Shown: positions 9,125 to 18,228, counted from the first letter of the stretch. The stretch is 64,000 nucleotides of DNA from Nevskiaceae bacterium (GCA_008012115.1 SSEB01000016.1:45738-109737); one strand, 5' to 3'. A program made the numbers and translations. Notes: a model not told the origin generated them from the sequence alone.

Positions 9125-10390
9125 GTCATTCCGCTCCTGTCGATCCGAAAAAACGTGTCCTACGATCCCTACGCCGCGCTGCGCTTTCCCGAATTCCGCA
9201 ACCTGATCGTCGGCAGCTTTCTCATCACCACCGCGCTGCTGATCCAGGAAGTGGTGCTGGGCTACGAGCTGTACCGCCTCACGCACGATCCGCTGGTGCT
9301 GGGCTTTCTCGGACTGGCGGAGGCGATTCCCTTCATCGGCCTCGCCCTGTTCGGCGGCTATCTCGCCGACCGCCGCGACAAGCGCACGCTGATGCAGCAG
9401 GCGCTGCTGGTGATCATCGCCGGCTCGGTGATCCTCACCTGGGCGACGCTGCCCTCGACGCAGCAGCACCTGTCGCAGACCGCGATGCTGCTGATCGCCT
9501 ACGGCGTGATCGCGCTGCTGGGTTTGGCGCGCGGCATCTTCTCGCCGGCGGCGGCGTCGCTCAAACCTTTCCTGGTGCCGCGCGAGCACTACGGCAACTC
9601 CTCGACCTGGAGCAGCACCTTCTGGCAGGCCGGCGCCATCGTCGGGCCGGGCTGCGCCGGTTTTCTCTACGCCGGCGTCGGCTTCACCGGCACGCTGCTG
9701 CTGGTCATCGCCATGCTCGCGCTCAACTTCGTGCTGATCTCGCGCATCGCCAAGCGGCCGGTGCCGGCTTCGCCGACGCAGGAAAATCTCTGGGCCAGCC
9801 TGCGCGAAGGTCTGCGCTACGTGTTCAACCAGAAGATCATCCTCTACGCCATCTCGCTGGACATGTTCAGCGTGCTGTTCGGTGGCGTGGTGGCGATCCT
9901 GCCGATCTTTGCCGACGACATTCTCGGCGTCGGCGCGCAGGGCCTGGGCATCCTGCGCGCCGCGCCGGCGGTGGGCGCCATGCTCACGGTCATCTACTGC
10001 TCCTACAACCCGCCGCTGCAGAAAGCCTGGCGCAATCTGCTGCTGGCAGTGCTCGGCTTTGGCCTGGCCACGCTGGTGTTCGCGCTGTCGAAGAGCTTCT
10101 GGCTGTCGGTGGTGGCGCTGTTCTTCACCGGCGCCTGCGACAGCATCAGCGTGGTGATCCGCCAGACCGTCCTGCAGGTGATGCCGCCGGATCACCTGCG
10201 CGGCCGCGTGGTGGCGGTCAACAGCATCTTCATCAGCTCGTCCAACGAACTCGGCGCCTTCGAGTCCGGCAGCGCCGCGCGCCTGATGGGCACCGTGCCT
10301 TCGGTATTGTTTGGCGCCGGCATGACGCTGTTCACCGTCGGCTGGATCTGGCGCAAGTCGAAAGACCTGTTTGCGGTGCGGCTGAGCTAG
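9107..10390 (+). CDS. MFS exporter (enterobactin-exporter-like, MFS_3)
   Basis: 427 residues from ATG 9107, or 411 from GTG 9155. The conserved family sequence begins just after the GTG (SYDPYAALRFPEFRNLIVGSF), so GTG 9155 may be the true start; neither start has a good Shine-Dalgarno. Twelve hydrophobic segments are visible, with the MFS loop motif GGYLADRRDKR after segment 2 and ARGIFSPAAAS in segment 4. It should be an inner-membrane proton-driven exporter of unknown substrate. If ATG 9107 is used, the first residues are encoded by the 114-bp element. Confidence 0.88.
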   Translation: MTSAGDVIPLLSIRKNVSYDPYAALRFPEFRNLIVGSFLITTALLIQEVVLGYELYRLTHDPLVLGFLGLAEAIPFIGLALFGGYLADRRDKRTLMQQALLVIIAGSVILTWATLPSTQQHLSQTAMLLIAYGVIALLGLARGIFSPAAASLKPFLVPREHYGNSSTWSSTFWQAGAIVGPGCAGFLYAGVGFTGTLLLVIAMLALNFVLISRIAKRPVPASPTQENLWASLREGLRYVFNQKIILYAISLDMFSVLFGGVVAILPIFADDILGVGAQGLGILRAAPAVGAMLTVIYCSYNPPLQKAWRNLLLAVLGFGLATLVFALSKSFWLSVVALFFTGACDSISVVIRQTVLQVMPPDHLRGRVVAVNSIFISSSNELGAFESGSAARLMGTVPSVLFGAGMTLFTVGWIWRKSKDLFAVRLS

Positions 10391-10407
10391 CACCGGCAAA
10401 AAAATCT

Positions 10408-10433
10408 GTCATTCCGGCGGACGCCGGAATGAC
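10408..10433. repeat. GTCATTCCGGCG palindrome
   Basis: GTCATTCCGGCG / CGCCGGAATGAC form a 12-bp perfect stem with a GA loop. The same palindrome type recurs between genes in many proteobacterial genomes. Seven A precede it, so on the minus strand it looks like a terminator; on the plus strand it lies 18 bases after the MFS stop codon and may protect the 3' end. Confidence 0.7.
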
Positions 10434-10527
10434 GAGCGCATCGAAGTTTCCCTAGAATCCCACCCAGACGACGCCGCATCCGCGAGCGTCGCAAGGCCCG
10501 GCACAGGGCCCATCCGGGGGAGTGTTC

Positions 10528-12957
10528 ATGCGAGGGAGTCGCCGGCTGTTGCCGTTGTTGCTGCTCGTCGTCACGGTGCTGGGCTGCCAGCGCTCGTCAA
10601 CGCCGTCCGCGTCGCCGGCGAGCGCCCAGGTGCGCGACGGCCATGCGCGCTTCACCGTGCTGACGCCGACGCTGATCCGCGTTGAATACGCTGACGACGA
10701 TCGCTTCGAGGACGGCACCACGCAGACGGTCGTGAACCGCGACTTTGCGCCCGTGGCCTTCAGCAGCACGGTGGAAGACGGCAAGCGCGTGATCCGCACG
10801 GCCGCGATGACGCTGCGCTATCGGCAAAACTCCGGCGCGTTCACCGCCGACAATCTCAGCGTGCAGGTGCAGACCGGCGCCACGACCACCACCGGCCAGC
10901 CCGCCTGGGGCGGCGCGGCCAATCCCGGCAACCTCGGTGGCTGGCGGCGCGGGCTCGACAACGAGCAAGACCCGCAGCCGCTGCACGACGGCCTGCTGTC
11001 GCGCAACGGCTGGTTTCTGCTCGACGACTCGCAGACCGTGCTGATGCCGCCGGATGCGTCCACCTACACGCCGCGCCCCGCGCACCAGGGCGCATATCAG
11101 GACGGCTACCTGTTCGGCTACGGCCACGACTACCCGCAGGGCCTCGCCGACCTGCGCGCGCTCACCGGCCCCGCGCCACTGCTGCCGCGCAAGGCCTTCG
11201 GCGTGTGGTTCTCGCGCTACTGGGCCTACAGCGATGCCGAACTGCGCGACCTGCGCGCGCAGTTCAGTGCGCACAACGTGCCGCTCGACACGCTGTCGCT
11301 GGACACCGACTGGAAGCTGGAGCACAACGCCGCCGGCTGCGCGGTGTTCGATGTCGTCGCCGGCGCGCGCAACGGCGATCCGTGTTCGTGGAACGGCTGG
11401 GACTGGAACCGCGCGCTCTTTCCCGATCCCGCCGCCTTCGTGACCTGGGCGCACGGGCAGGGTCTGTCGCTGGCGCTCAACGTGCATCCGTCCATCGACA
11501 GCGACGACCCGGCCTTCGCCGCCACGCAGGCGGCCAGCGGCAACGCGCTGACCACCGACACCGCCACGCCGCCGTGCACGCTCTACCAGGCTGATCCGCT
11601 CGGGCAGTGCTACGTCTTCGACTGGACGCAGCCGAAGCAGCTCGCCGCCTACTTCGCCCTGCATGCGCCCATCGAAAACACCGGCATCGACTTCTGGTGG
11701 CTGGACTGGTGCTGCGACGGCGCCTCCGCCACCGCCACGGGCCTGACCGCCGACACCTGGATCAACGCGCAATACGCGCGCGACAACGCGCGGCGCGGCC
11801 AGCGCTGGCCGGCGTTCTCGCGCATCGGGGCGTCGTTTCAGGAGGGCAAGGCCGGCGTCGGCAACAACGGCGCGGGCGCGTTCGCGGAACATCGCCACAC
11901 CATGCACTTCACCGGCGACACCTGCGCCACCTGGCAAATGCTGGCCTACGAGGCGCAGTTCACCGCCAGCGAGGGCAACATCGGTCTGCCCTACGTCACG
12001 CACGACATCGGCAGCTTCCTCGGCCCGCCGCAGGCCACCACCGGCTGCAACGGCACGCTGGGCCGCACGGCGCATCTGCCGGACGACTTCTACGTGCGCT
12101 GGCTGCAGTTCGGCGTGTTCCAGCCACTGGAGCGCCTGCACTCGCATCACGGTGATCGCCTGCCTTGGGATTATCCCGGCGCGGCGGAAACCGCCGCGAG
12201 CAACTTCCTGCGCCTGCGCGAACGCCTCGTGCCGTTTCTCTACACGCTGGCGCGCCAGGCCTACGACACCGGCCTGCCGATGACGCGCGCGCTCTACCTG
12301 CAATGGCCGGAGCTGGACGAGGCCTACAACCATCCGTCGGAATACACGCTGGGCGCCGACCTGCTGGTGGCCACCGTCGCGGCGGCCGGCAACCCGGCCA
12401 GCGTCAGCGTGTGGATTCCGCCGGGGCAGTGGACGGATTACTTCACCGGCGAAACCTTCACCGGCCCGCAGACCGTCACACGCAGCGTCAGCTACGACCA
12501 GTACCCGGTGTTTCTGCGCAGCGGCGCCATCCTGCCGACGCAGGCGGACCTGCCCACCAGCAGCGCCGGCTCACCGGACGCGCTCACGCTCACCGTGTGG
12601 CCCGGCGACAACGCCAGCGGCGCACTCGATCTCTACGACGACGAAGGCCAGGGCTTCGGCTACCGCGACGGCGCGTATCGCATCATGCCGATACGCATGT
12701 CATCCACGCCGGGCTGCGCGCGGCTCACTATCGGTGCAGCGCATGGAAGCTATGCGGGCGCATTGACGCAGCAGGCGTGGACGGTGCGTTTCGTTGGTGT
12801 GGCGCAGCCGCAGTCGGTGCGCGTCAACGGCAATGTGCTGGTGGTGGGGGGCTGGCAATACGAAGCAGCGACGCACACATTGGCGGTACAGGTTCCGGCA
12901 ACGTCGGTGGGGATGGTATTGCGTGTTGATGCTGGGGTGGCGGGATGTGGTGCGTAG
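10528..12957 (+). CDS. GH31 alpha-glycosidase lipoprotein
   Basis: 809 residues from ATG 10528 (GGGGGAG just upstream; GTG 10522 is the alternative). The lipoprotein signal is RLLPLLLLVVTVLGC, lipobox VLGC. An N-terminal beta domain (about 30-210) precedes the GH31 barrel, with the signature region KAFGVWFSRYWAYSDAEL. The probable nucleophile is D393 in WWLDWCCDG and the acid/base D464 in HFTGDTCATW; C-terminal beta domains follow (YDDEGQGFGYRDG). It should hydrolyse alpha-linked glucosides or xylosides at the cell surface or in the periplasm. It is not adjacent to sugar transport genes. The last 250 bases become less GC-rich, near the start of the mosaic region. Confidence 0.92.
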   Translation: MRGSRRLLPLLLLVVTVLGCQRSSTPSASPASAQVRDGHARFTVLTPTLIRVEYADDDRFEDGTTQTVVNRDFAPVAFSSTVEDGKRVIRTAAMTLRYRQNSGAFTADNLSVQVQTGATTTTGQPAWGGAANPGNLGGWRRGLDNEQDPQPLHDGLLSRNGWFLLDDSQTVLMPPDASTYTPRPAHQGAYQDGYLFGYGHDYPQGLADLRALTGPAPLLPRKAFGVWFSRYWAYSDAELRDLRAQFSAHNVPLDTLSLDTDWKLEHNAAGCAVFDVVAGARNGDPCSWNGWDWNRALFPDPAAFVTWAHGQGLSLALNVHPSIDSDDPAFAATQAASGNALTTDTATPPCTLYQADPLGQCYVFDWTQPKQLAAYFALHAPIENTGIDFWWLDWCCDGASATATGLTADTWINAQYARDNARRGQRWPAFSRIGASFQEGKAGVGNNGAGAFAEHRHTMHFTGDTCATWQMLAYEAQFTASEGNIGLPYVTHDIGSFLGPPQATTGCNGTLGRTAHLPDDFYVRWLQFGVFQPLERLHSHHGDRLPWDYPGAAETAASNFLRLRERLVPFLYTLARQAYDTGLPMTRALYLQWPELDEAYNHPSEYTLGADLLVATVAAAGNPASVSVWIPPGQWTDYFTGETFTGPQTVTRSVSYDQYPVFLRSGAILPTQADLPTSSAGSPDALTLTVWPGDNASGALDLYDDEGQGFGYRDGAYRIMPIRMSSTPGCARLTIGAAHGSYAGALTQQAWTVRFVGVAQPQSVRVNGNVLVVGGWQYEAATHTLAVQVPATSVGMVLRVDAGVAGCGA

Positions 12958-13180
12958 TGCGAATGGCTCCAAGCGATTGAGAGGCAGGAATTAGGCTAAA
13001 GCGATCTTTCGGAATCTTGGATGCCTGCTCGAAAGCAGACTGTCCTGCATATTGGCCAAATAGATGTGCGACAGCACTCTCCGCACGACACGACAGCCGG
13101 TATTTAGGAAAACCGATCTGAGTTCCCATTCCCCGCGTATCAGGCGAATACAGGCCGCGCAAGAGAGCTAATTTTCTACG
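12958..13180. other. Intergenic segment with lower GC
   Basis: These 223 bases between the GH31 gene and the two unknown genes are clearly less GC-rich than the flanks to the left. I see no gene, no tRNA and no 114-bp element end. It probably forms the left edge of an acquired segment. Confidence 0.5.
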
Positions 13181-13714
13181 GTGTCGGGCCCATCTTCCAA
13201 CCCTAGGATCGCCACATGTTGGTTCCTAAATAATGATTTTCAATTTGCGGAGATAACCTTGATTAGCCCGGAAGAAGCCAGTCTCATTTTGCAATCCGCT
13301 GTTCCCAATGTGCGTCCAGTATTTGGCGATCGACTATCAGCACACCGTAAATATGCCTACCGGTTCGTCGTTACGCTCCCGTCCGAGCGGCACATTGCGA
13401 TTCATCGTCCAGGCACCCAAGACGGCGTCACGGTTTATATCAATGCCAAATCGACACTACAGGAAGACTTTCCTGAAGACGGAATTCAGGGCGTCAAAAT
13501 TGCCCGTCGCTACCCCAAGGGGATGTACGGAAAGTCTGGGGGACCCGGCATGTCAACTTCGGCAGCCAATCTACCGACCATTGACCCTCGGCGAAACGAT
13601 GCCTTGAGACTGTCCGTCAGTGACCGCACGGGGTTCCGCTTACTGCTCGATTGGTACTTTTCATTGGTCGCAAAGCCCCAAAAATCTGAAATTTCAGAAG
13701 AGAAGAAAGCATGA
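13181..13714 (+). CDS. Unknown protein, first gene of an AT-richer pair
   Basis: 177 residues, GTG start with a weak AGAG upstream. I do not recognise a family. It has no signal peptide or membrane segment and ends in a charged tail (KPQKSEISEEKKA). Base and codon use differ clearly from the neighbouring genes (many A/T third positions). It overlaps the next gene by 4 bases (ATGA), so the two form an operon. The pair lies between a GH31 gene and a broken MATE copy, in a mosaic region, which points to horizontal acquisition. A defence or repair role is possible but only a guess. Confidence 0.65.
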   Translation: MSGPSSNPRIATCWFLNNDFQFAEITLISPEEASLILQSAVPNVRPVFGDRLSAHRKYAYRFVVTLPSERHIAIHRPGTQDGVTVYINAKSTLQEDFPEDGIQGVKIARRYPKGMYGKSGGPGMSTSAANLPTIDPRRNDALRLSVSDRTGFRLLLDWYFSLVAKPQKSEISEEKKA

Positions 13715-14490
13715 GCTCGTACTTGCCAGCCCACGGCCAGATTGCCTGCTCACTTTGTTATCCGGGGCAGGCGGTGGAATTTGATCGCACCAGACGTGTC
13801 AATGGCAGCTGGCGCATATCCGCCAATCCCCTGGCATGGGGCAATTCTGAGCCTGAAGTTGTAGTACTTGGGTTTTCAAAGGGGCCTAACCAAGCGGGGG
13901 CGCTTGCAACAACACCTCACGATCAAATTGCATACAAAGGAGGCCGTGGAAACGTTGGCCGGATATTGGCTCACGTCGGCTTGCTCGATCCCGGACCAGT
14001 AGAGAGCCTGGCTCGAGACGTCGATCGAGCAATCGCCGACAGAAACGGACGGTTCCATTTCAGCTCACTGATACGTTGTACTGTTGAACGGCACGACGCT
14101 CGTTCCGATACATGGAAGGGATCCGGCGGAAGCATGCTCGACTCTTTTCTGAAATCAGAATTTGGCTATGGCGTGGCGACGCGGTGTGCCGCGCGTTATC
14201 TGGGAGATCTGCCAAATTCCGTGCGACTCATTGTACTTTTTGGATTGGGTACTAACCTAAATTATGTAAACGCTACATTTTCTCTATTTCAGATTGCGCG
14301 ACCGGGCGCTTGGAAGCGAATCAGTGACGTCGCCTACACGGATGAGAAAATATACGTTGTTCACGTCGAGCATTTCAAATCACAAGGATCACTTATTCCT
14401 GACTGGCTCGGAGATACAGAAAAGCCAAGGGCGGTCTACGGGAGGCTCGCTCGTGAAGCGGTACAAAGGGCGTTAGAACGTATCACCTAG
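13711..14490 (+). CDS. Unknown protein, second gene of an AT-richer pair
   Basis: 259 residues, start ATG 13711 overlapping the previous stop. An N-terminal CSLC motif (residues 12-15) is followed by a hydrophobic strand and loop, EPEVVVLGFSKGPNQ, which resembles the start of the uracil-DNA-glycosylase-like fold (strand then Gly-rich loop). A later strand is RLIVLFGLGTN, then IYVVHVEHFKSQGSLIPDW, with a His where that superfamily has one. This is only a fold-level suggestion. Its GC is low compared with the chromosome. The 3' end lies against the broken MATE copy. Confidence 0.7.
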   Translation: MSSYLPAHGQIACSLCYPGQAVEFDRTRRVNGSWRISANPLAWGNSEPEVVVLGFSKGPNQAGALATTPHDQIAYKGGRGNVGRILAHVGLLDPGPVESLARDVDRAIADRNGRFHFSSLIRCTVERHDARSDTWKGSGGSMLDSFLKSEFGYGVATRCAARYLGDLPNSVRLIVLFGLGTNLNYVNATFSLFQIARPGAWKRISDVAYTDEKIYVVHVEHFKSQGSLIPDWLGDTEKPRAVYGRLAREAVQRALERIT

Positions 14491-14503
14491 CAGTGGCAGG
14501 CCT

Positions 14504-14834
14504 CGCTGCCATGCCGCCGTGAAGATCGCCGCCTGCGGCAAGCGATAAAGCCCCATCGCAATCCAGATCGCCGTGAGGCTCATGGCGAACGCCGGGCCGA
14601 GCAGGTAGGCGGCGGGCAGGAAGATCAGCCACTGCAAACCCACCGCCACGATCATCACGAGGCGGCTGGCGCCGACGCCGAGCAGGGCTTGCATCATGAT
14701 CAGGCCCAGCGCATCGAGCAGGATGTTGATACCGACCATCTGCAAGGGCAGGCGGCCGATCTGCACCAGCTCGGCGTCGCGCACGAACAGGGTCAGCACC
14801 GGGCCGGGCAGCAGCATCACTAGCGCTAGTGGCA
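14504..14834 (-). pseudogene. Broken copy of the MATE transporter 3' end
   Basis: These 331 bases match 18257-18590, the C-terminal coding part of the intact MATE gene, in the same orientation with scattered substitutions and one 3-base gap. Encoded residues include GRLPLQMVGINILLDALGL and QWLIFLPAAYLLGP. Homology stops abruptly at both ends: the right end runs into the AraC region, and the C-terminus after AAWQRG differs from the intact gene. It lacks the N-terminal three quarters and any start signal. It is probably the relic of a recombination that placed 14.8-18.2 kb beside the MATE gene. Confidence 0.85.
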
Positions 14835-14886
14835 GGAACGGGCCGTCTCGCGCAGAGGGCGAGCTTGGTCGCTCTTCTCTAACGTG

Positions 14887-15795
14887 CTACGCAGCGACTG
14901 AACGATCCCGGACGAATCCGCTGGGCGACTGCCCTGCATGCCGCCTGAATGCGGTGCTGAAAGTACTTGTCGATTTGTATCCGACTTTGTAGGCAATCTC
15001 CGTGATGGAGAGCTCTCCACGAAGGAGCAGCTCCTTGGCGAGCTCCATACGCCAGGAAATCACGTATTCCATCGGCGAGATGCCCACTGTGCGGGTGAAG
15101 CGCTCGAAGAAGACCGAACGGGAAAGCGCAGCGGCATGGGCGAGCTGATCGACGTTCCAGGGATGCTCTATTCGTTCGTGGATTTTCTTCAGCGCGAGCG
15201 CCAGCCGTTTGTCGCCCAACCCTCTGAGAAGTCCAGGAGGCGCACCATCGTTGGCGGTGAAGCGCATCGCTTCGATCAGCAGCAATTCAACGAGACGCGA
15301 CAACATGAATTCATGTCCTGGCTTCTCATCGGCCGATTCTTCGCCCACCAGCGTCACCAGTTGTGTCAGTCGCGTTGACGCTTTGACATGCACGATCTCG
15401 GGCAAGATCGACACGATAAGTTCCGGGCTGACGCAATCGAACAAGAATGAGCCGCCTAGCGACCTCATTTCCGGCGAGCCTTCCTTATCACCGTAACGGA
15501 GTTCATTTTTGGCGCCGACATAATCCATGGGATTGCGATATACCGGTGGTGCCGGCGCAAAACTGGAAATCGTGAACGGTGGGGTTGTTGGAAGCAGAAC
15601 GAAATCGCCTGCGCTGATCGTGATGGGCTCGTGTCCATCAACAGCTAAAAGTGCACTGCCTTCCAACACGATACAGAAGCTCGGCAACCCGAATTTCGAG
15701 TAACGCACGGCCCAGCCCCCTTTGCCGCTGACGATATTGGCGAAGACGGCGCGTGGATGAAGGAGCCTGACTACCTCGGAGAGCGGATCGGCCAT
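14887..15795 (-). CDS. AraC-family regulator divergent from an SDR gene
   Basis: 302 residues. An N-terminal Cupin_6-like sensor (residues 30-110, with VLEGSALLAVDGHEPI and ISAGDFVLLPTTPPF) is followed by a C-terminal AraC DNA-binding domain (WNVDQLAHAAALSRSVFFERF and LSITEIAYKVGYKSTSTFSTA). It is divergent from the SDR gene at 15897, and the 101-bp gap carries direct repeats that look like its operator. It probably controls the SDR gene and itself. GC is lower than in the core genes, so the pair may have been acquired. Confidence 0.9.
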   Translation of the reverse strand: MADPLSEVVRLLHPRAVFANIVSGKGGWAVRYSKFGLPSFCIVLEGSALLAVDGHEPITISAGDFVLLPTTPPFTISSFAPAPPVYRNPMDYVGAKNELRYGDKEGSPEMRSLGGSFLFDCVSPELIVSILPEIVHVKASTRLTQLVTLVGEESADEKPGHEFMLSRLVELLLIEAMRFTANDGAPPGLLRGLGDKRLALALKKIHERIEHPWNVDQLAHAAALSRSVFFERFTRTVGISPMEYVISWRMELAKELLLRGELSITEIAYKVGYKSTSTFSTAFRRHAGQSPSGFVRDRSVAA

Positions 15796-15848
15796 TTCAG
15801 GACTTATTCAAAATAATTCAGGACTTTTATTGGTATTTAATCCTGAAA
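15796..15848. promoter_or_regulatory. Putative AraC operator in the araC-SDR gap
   Basis: TTCAGGACTT occurs twice as a perfect direct repeat at 15796-15805 and 15817-15826, 21 bp apart centre to centre (two helical turns), typical of AraC-family half sites. An inverted near copy, AATCCTGAAA, follows at 15839-15848. The first repeat abuts the AraC start codon. Confidence 0.6.
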
Positions 15849-15896
15849 TGCTGGCCTATCGTTCGCTCCGGGTCAATCAAACACCGGAGCTGACAA

Positions 15897-16637
15897 ATGA
15901 AGACTGTACTGATCACTGGCTGTTCCTCGGGCTACGGCCTCGAAACCGCCCGCTACTTTCACGACAAGGGCTGGCGGGTCATCGCCACCATGCGCACGCC
16001 TCGCGAAGACGTCCTGCCCAAATCCAGGAATATCCGCATCCTGGAATTGGACGTCACTCAACCGGAGAGTGTTGAGCGCGCGGTAGAAGCCAGCGGCGAT
16101 ATCGACGTCCTGGTAAACAATGCAGGCATCGGTCTTTTTGGCGCGTTCGAAGCCACGCCGATGACGACGGTCCGAACCCTATTCGAGACCAACACCTTCG
16201 GCGTGATGGCGATGTGCCAAGCTGTCATTCCGCAGTTCCGCCAGAGACGATCCGGAACGATCGTGAATGTGACCTCGAGTGCGACACTGGCCCCATTTCC
16301 CCTGGTTGCGACCTACACCGCAACGAAGACGGCCATCCAGGGGTTCACGGCCTCGCTAGAGCATGAACTGAAAACCTTCGATGTGAGGGTCAAGCTGGTT
16401 GAGCCCGGGTATGGCCCGACGACAAGATTTACAGCCAATGGCCAGCAACTCATGCAGGGACTGATCCCGGAATCCTACGTCTCGTTTGCGCAGAGTATCT
16501 TCGCTGGAATGACGAATCTCTCTGCGGTGACCAAGGAGGTGGATGTGGCGGAAGCGGTTTGGCAGGCGGCCAACGATCCTTCCGAGCGACTTCACTATCC
16601 AGCAGGCGCAGATGCTATTGCGCTGATTGCATCGTGA
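15897..16637 (+). CDS. Short-chain dehydrogenase/reductase
   Basis: 246 residues, classical SDR. The cofactor loop is TGCSSGYG (7-14), with NNAG at about residue 78, a Ser in NVTSSATLAP and the catalytic pair Y140/K144 in YTATK. An Arg-rich strand after the first beta-alpha unit (ATMRTPRED) favours NADP(H). CGGAG lies 8 bases before the ATG. It is divergent from an AraC regulator with operator-like repeats between them, which suggests an inducible enzyme. The substrate is unknown. Confidence 0.93.
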   Translation: MKTVLITGCSSGYGLETARYFHDKGWRVIATMRTPREDVLPKSRNIRILELDVTQPESVERAVEASGDIDVLVNNAGIGLFGAFEATPMTTVRTLFETNTFGVMAMCQAVIPQFRQRRSGTIVNVTSSATLAPFPLVATYTATKTAIQGFTASLEHELKTFDVRVKLVEPGYGPTTRFTANGQQLMQGLIPESYVSFAQSIFAGMTNLSAVTKEVDVAEAVWQAANDPSERLHYPAGADAIALIAS

Positions 16638-16705
16638 CATGACCACGCGGGGTCACTCCACAGGTTACGACGGCCACTCTGAAGGGCCGGCATCCTCGGC
16701 GAGAA

Positions 16706-16731
16706 TGGCTGTCGGCATATGCCGACAGCCA
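16706..16731. terminator. 26-bp perfect palindrome between convergent genes
   Basis: TGGCTGTCGGCAT / ATGCCGACAGCCA is a perfect 13-bp inverted repeat without a loop. It lies between the convergent SDR and cytochrome c genes, where a bidirectional terminator would be expected, but no T-tract follows on either strand. Confidence 0.45.
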
Positions 16732-16809
16732 GGCTTTACTCACTAAACTTTTATCGCCGCTATCCGCAATCAGCGTCGCTGACCGGCTCGCGCCGATGCT
16801 AAGTAACCG

Positions 16810-17508
16810 CTAATCGCTGCGCCCTTCCTCCTCGGCTTTTCCGTTGCGATGGCATGCAACACAGTCATCGAACTGCCGGATTCCTTCTTCGGCATGCTCG
16901 GCGCGTATCCGTTCGGGTGAATGCTCGTGACAGCCGTAACAGGTGTAGCTGCGAAAATTGTTGGCCACATGGCAGGTGGCGCACGGGGCCTGGTGTTCGC
17001 CGGTCAGCGGGAAGTAGCGGTCGTGATCGAACGTCGCCGGTTTCCAGCCGCTCTGCGAATGGCATTGCGCGCAGCTGCCGGAGATTTGTCCGTGCAAGTC
17101 GTCCTTGGGTTTGGCATGACAGGATTCGCAGCGTTGCCGGACTTCGGGCTGCAGCAGTTCGTGCGAAAAGCGATGGCTGCTCGCTAGCTTGCGCACGCCC
17201 TCGTGCTCGCCGTGGCAGGCCAGGCAGTCCTTGTCCAGCAGATACTGGTGGAACGGCACCGGGCGCTGGTCGCTCAGGGGAACGCCTTGCGTGGTCGTGA
17301 TCCCGATGGCATCGGGTTTGTGGCAGGCCATGCAACGTTCGGCGGCGGCACCGGTGAAAGCCGCATGGCAGGCAAAGCAGTCGCGGTTCAGGCTGCTGTG
17401 GACTTTGCTCACGGGGCCGGGCGCCAGCATTTTTTCCGGCAACACGAAGGCCAGGGCCGCAAGCGTCGCAATGGCGGCCAGCAGAACGAGAAGAACCGAA
17501 CGTTTCAT
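16810..17508 (-). CDS. Eight-haem periplasmic cytochrome c
   Basis: 232 residues from ATG 17508. An N-terminal membrane anchor or signal (SVLLVLLAAIATLAALAFVL) is followed by eight CxxCH haem sites: CFACH, CMACH, CLACH, CESCH, CAQCH, CATCH, CYGCH and CVACH. Spacing and surrounding His resemble the class III/NrfB-like multihaem family. The start overlaps the stop codon of the upstream membrane gene (ATGA), so both come from one transcript. It should take electrons from that membrane partner and pass them to a periplasmic acceptor. The physiological acceptor is unknown. Confidence 0.88.
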   Translation of the reverse strand: MKRSVLLVLLAAIATLAALAFVLPEKMLAPGPVSKVHSSLNRDCFACHAAFTGAAAERCMACHKPDAIGITTTQGVPLSDQRPVPFHQYLLDKDCLACHGEHEGVRKLASSHRFSHELLQPEVRQRCESCHAKPKDDLHGQISGSCAQCHSQSGWKPATFDHDRYFPLTGEHQAPCATCHVANNFRSYTCYGCHEHSPERIRAEHAEEGIRQFDDCVACHRNGKAEEEGRSD

Positions 17509-18083
17509 CGCCAGCCCCAGAAGATGAAGATGCTCAGGATATGTCCGGCGGCGAGCGCGCCGAACAGGAAGGCGACCGGGAAATGCACGGTGCGCCACTT
17601 CATCATCACGTCGATGGCAATGGCATCCCAGAACACGGCCTGCTCGATTTCCGCCTCGGACTTGCCGCTTTGCTGCAGGCGGGTCTTGGATGCGAGCAAG
17701 CGCCGGCGCGCCCGTTGCAGCAGGTATTTTCCGGTGAGGCCGCTGGCGACGTTGACCAGCATGCCGCCGACGGCTAGCCAGGGAAGCAGTGCATTGAAGT
17801 GGATGCCAGCGTGCACGAGTATCAGCATCGATCCCAGCCAGGCCATGAACTCATGCCAGCGCAGGAAGGTGCCCGGATTGCCGGTGGTGATCAGCTTGCG
17901 CTTGCGGAGCGAGTAAACCAGCGATCCCAGAATCAGCAGCGTGCCCGGAATGCCCAGATACCGCCCGAGCCAGACGATCTGTTGCTGATGCAGGAGGTAG
18001 TCGCCGATCAGTGCCGCGCCGATGAGTGCGGTAAAGATGCCAATGAATGGAACCAGATCGCGGCGGACGACGGAGGTTGGCAT
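17505..18083 (-). CDS. Membrane cytochrome b-like partner of the multihaem cytochrome
   Basis: 192 residues with four hydrophobic segments (about 10-28, 42-58, 80-112, 168-190). His residues in or near the segments (FLRWHEFMAWL, ILVHAGIHFNALL, TVHFPVAFLF, AAGHILSIF) fit haem b ligands of the NapC-independent cytochrome b type. It overlaps the multihaem cytochrome gene by 4 bases. The most likely role is quinol oxidation and electron delivery to that cytochrome. It is also possible that it is only a structural anchor. Confidence 0.72.
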   Translation of the reverse strand: MPTSVVRRDLVPFIGIFTALIGAALIGDYLLHQQQIVWLGRYLGIPGTLLILGSLVYSLRKRKLITTGNPGTFLRWHEFMAWLGSMLILVHAGIHFNALLPWLAVGGMLVNVASGLTGKYLLQRARRRLLASKTRLQQSGKSEAEIEQAVFWDAIAIDVMMKWRTVHFPVAFLFGALAAGHILSIFIFWGWR

Positions 18084-18228
18084 GGGGAGTTACGCCGGTG
18101 CGGCTCTTGGCGGCGGACTGCCGCGTGCACAGCAGAACCGGACTGGCGGCGTGCGGCATTGACCTGGATCAACTGTCCGACATTCCTGCAGGCCGCAGGG
18201 CGGATCACCTTCGAGGGGACGTTATCCC

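Noticed and set aside
14504..14834. MATE fragment as a small functional membrane protein
   Set aside because: No start signal, homology cut at both ends, and the full gene is present at 18229-19551.
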